64,000 bases of DNA, from the NCBI GenBank assembly GCA_011800805.1, contig MPNW01000085.1, forward strand, positions 88,932 through 152,931, read 5' to 3'. Under the pieces are notes generated by a model that saw only the letters and a program-made list of their open reading frames with translations, searched no databases and had not been told where the DNA came from. This DNA is from Hirudo medicinalis. Taxonomy: Eukaryota > Annelida > Clitellata > Hirudinida > Hirudinidae. The translations under genes were made by a program, and so were the position numbers. Of the stretch, positions 63,286 to 64,000 are shown piece by piece. Position 1 is the stretch's first letter, and each line of letters begins with the position of its first letter.

Positions 63286-63479
63286 TTCACTCACCAACAA
63301 GTGTGGGTTACATAAGGATATTTGTAGCTCACCGTCATCTGATTGTAATCGTGGATTGAAGAAAATAATTCGTAATTATAATAATAATAATGTAAGCTGC
63401 GAAGACAATGATATCAAATCATCTTACAGATAATGCTTAATGCTTCTTATTATTTCATCAGTTTTAATTAACATAAAAA

Positions 63480-63560
63480 AAGATCATTAACATAATAAAT
63501 AATTAACATAACAAATGATCATTATCATAATAAATGATCGTTAACATAATAAATGATCAG
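63480..63560. repeat. Imperfect ~24-bp AT-rich tandem repeat
   Basis: Roughly four copies of a unit built from GATCATTAACATAATAAAT, with substitutions. Low complexity; no function is suggested. Confidence 0.6.
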
Positions 63561-64000
63561 TAAAATAAGCACGTCGTTAAATGTTCATCAATCATAATAA
63601 ATCAATTCTTCAAATTAAAACATCTCCAAAGTAAATTAAAGCCAAGGAATATGCAATTCTGATATAATTCCATATTTCTACCATGGACAAATAAAATGTT
63701 TCTTTGGGATAATAAGGGGTTTAAGAAGGCAGATTTCTTGTTTTTAATATGATTCATTTAAGTATTAATGGCATAAATTCATCATGCCAAATTATTTTAA
63801 CGATGTTATTATTCTTCATCTATTTTAAAATTGATCACATTCTTACAAACCAATGCATGAAACTACAGAATCTTATTTTAGCAGAAACGTCTGCTTTTTG
63901 TTGAGTGTGAATCGAGAGGTTCAAAGAGTCCATTATTAATGCATTATTAATGCTTCTAATGTGTTGATGGCATCGTCTCGTACTATTTATTTTAACAGCG

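Larger units (their letters stand above)
61940..64000. other. 5' flank of the GPCR gene
   Basis: Contains the promoter side of the receptor gene and probably non-coding 5' exons, which cannot be placed from sequence. A (CAT)n tract occupies 63103-63285, and imperfect copies of a short ATAAATGATCATTAACAT-like unit occur at 63480-63560. No other gene is seen. Confidence 0.6.

Noticed and set aside
63092..63433. 113-codon His/Ile-rich frame
   Set aside because: Translation of a (CAT)n microsatellite.

Overview
This window is metazoan nuclear DNA: AT-rich, with intron-rich genes (exons of 21-300 nt, GT-AG introns), many (ATT)n and (GAT)n microsatellites and several transposon fossils. Gene content and exon style suggest a spiralian, perhaps an annelid such as a leech; that placement is an inference. 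All exon boundaries were worked out by hand from reading frame and splice dinucleotides. There is no transcript support and one 302-base assembly gap (23099-23400).

Layout. 1-606: a degenerate minisatellite. 664-2057 (+): 3' part of a PPP1R16/TIMAP-like protein phosphatase 1 regulatory subunit. 2930-4977 (-): a six-exon secreted protein with two fucolectin-like domains and a PAN/apple domain. 6807-14060 (-): PGAP1, the GPI-anchor inositol deacylase. 17597-29695 (+): SLC13 sodium-coupled carboxylate transporter copy A, whose one very large exon inserts about 400 acidic residues. 30935-34931 (-) and 36293-41200 (-): two closely related SLC13 copies, B (frameshifted) and C (intact). 42715-45317 (-) and 51426-54945 (+): two copies of AMDHD2 (N-acetylglucosamine-6-phosphate deacetylase) in inverted orientation, flanking a Bicaudal-D gene (46498-50156, -). 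60485-61939 (-): an intronless serotonin-type GPCR.

Mobile DNA is concentrated in introns and spacers: LINE 3' fragments (7.8 and 19.3 kb), an internally deleted LINE (55.3 kb), a dead Tc1-like element with nested inverted repeats inside an AMDHD2 intron (51.9 kb), a non-autonomous hAT-like element with a perfect 8-bp target duplication (36.7 kb), a TIR-bounded unclassified element (59.5 kb) and four copies of a tRNA-derived SINE (38.1, 41.7, 50.8, 53.7 kb).

The genes do not form one pathway. The main themes are local duplication with patchy sequence homogenisation (SLC13 B/C and the AMDHD2 pair), a greatly enlarged SLC13 transporter loop, and a lineage-restricted-looking secreted lectin architecture. 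I found no convincing tRNA, rRNA or CRISPR feature, which fits an animal genome.
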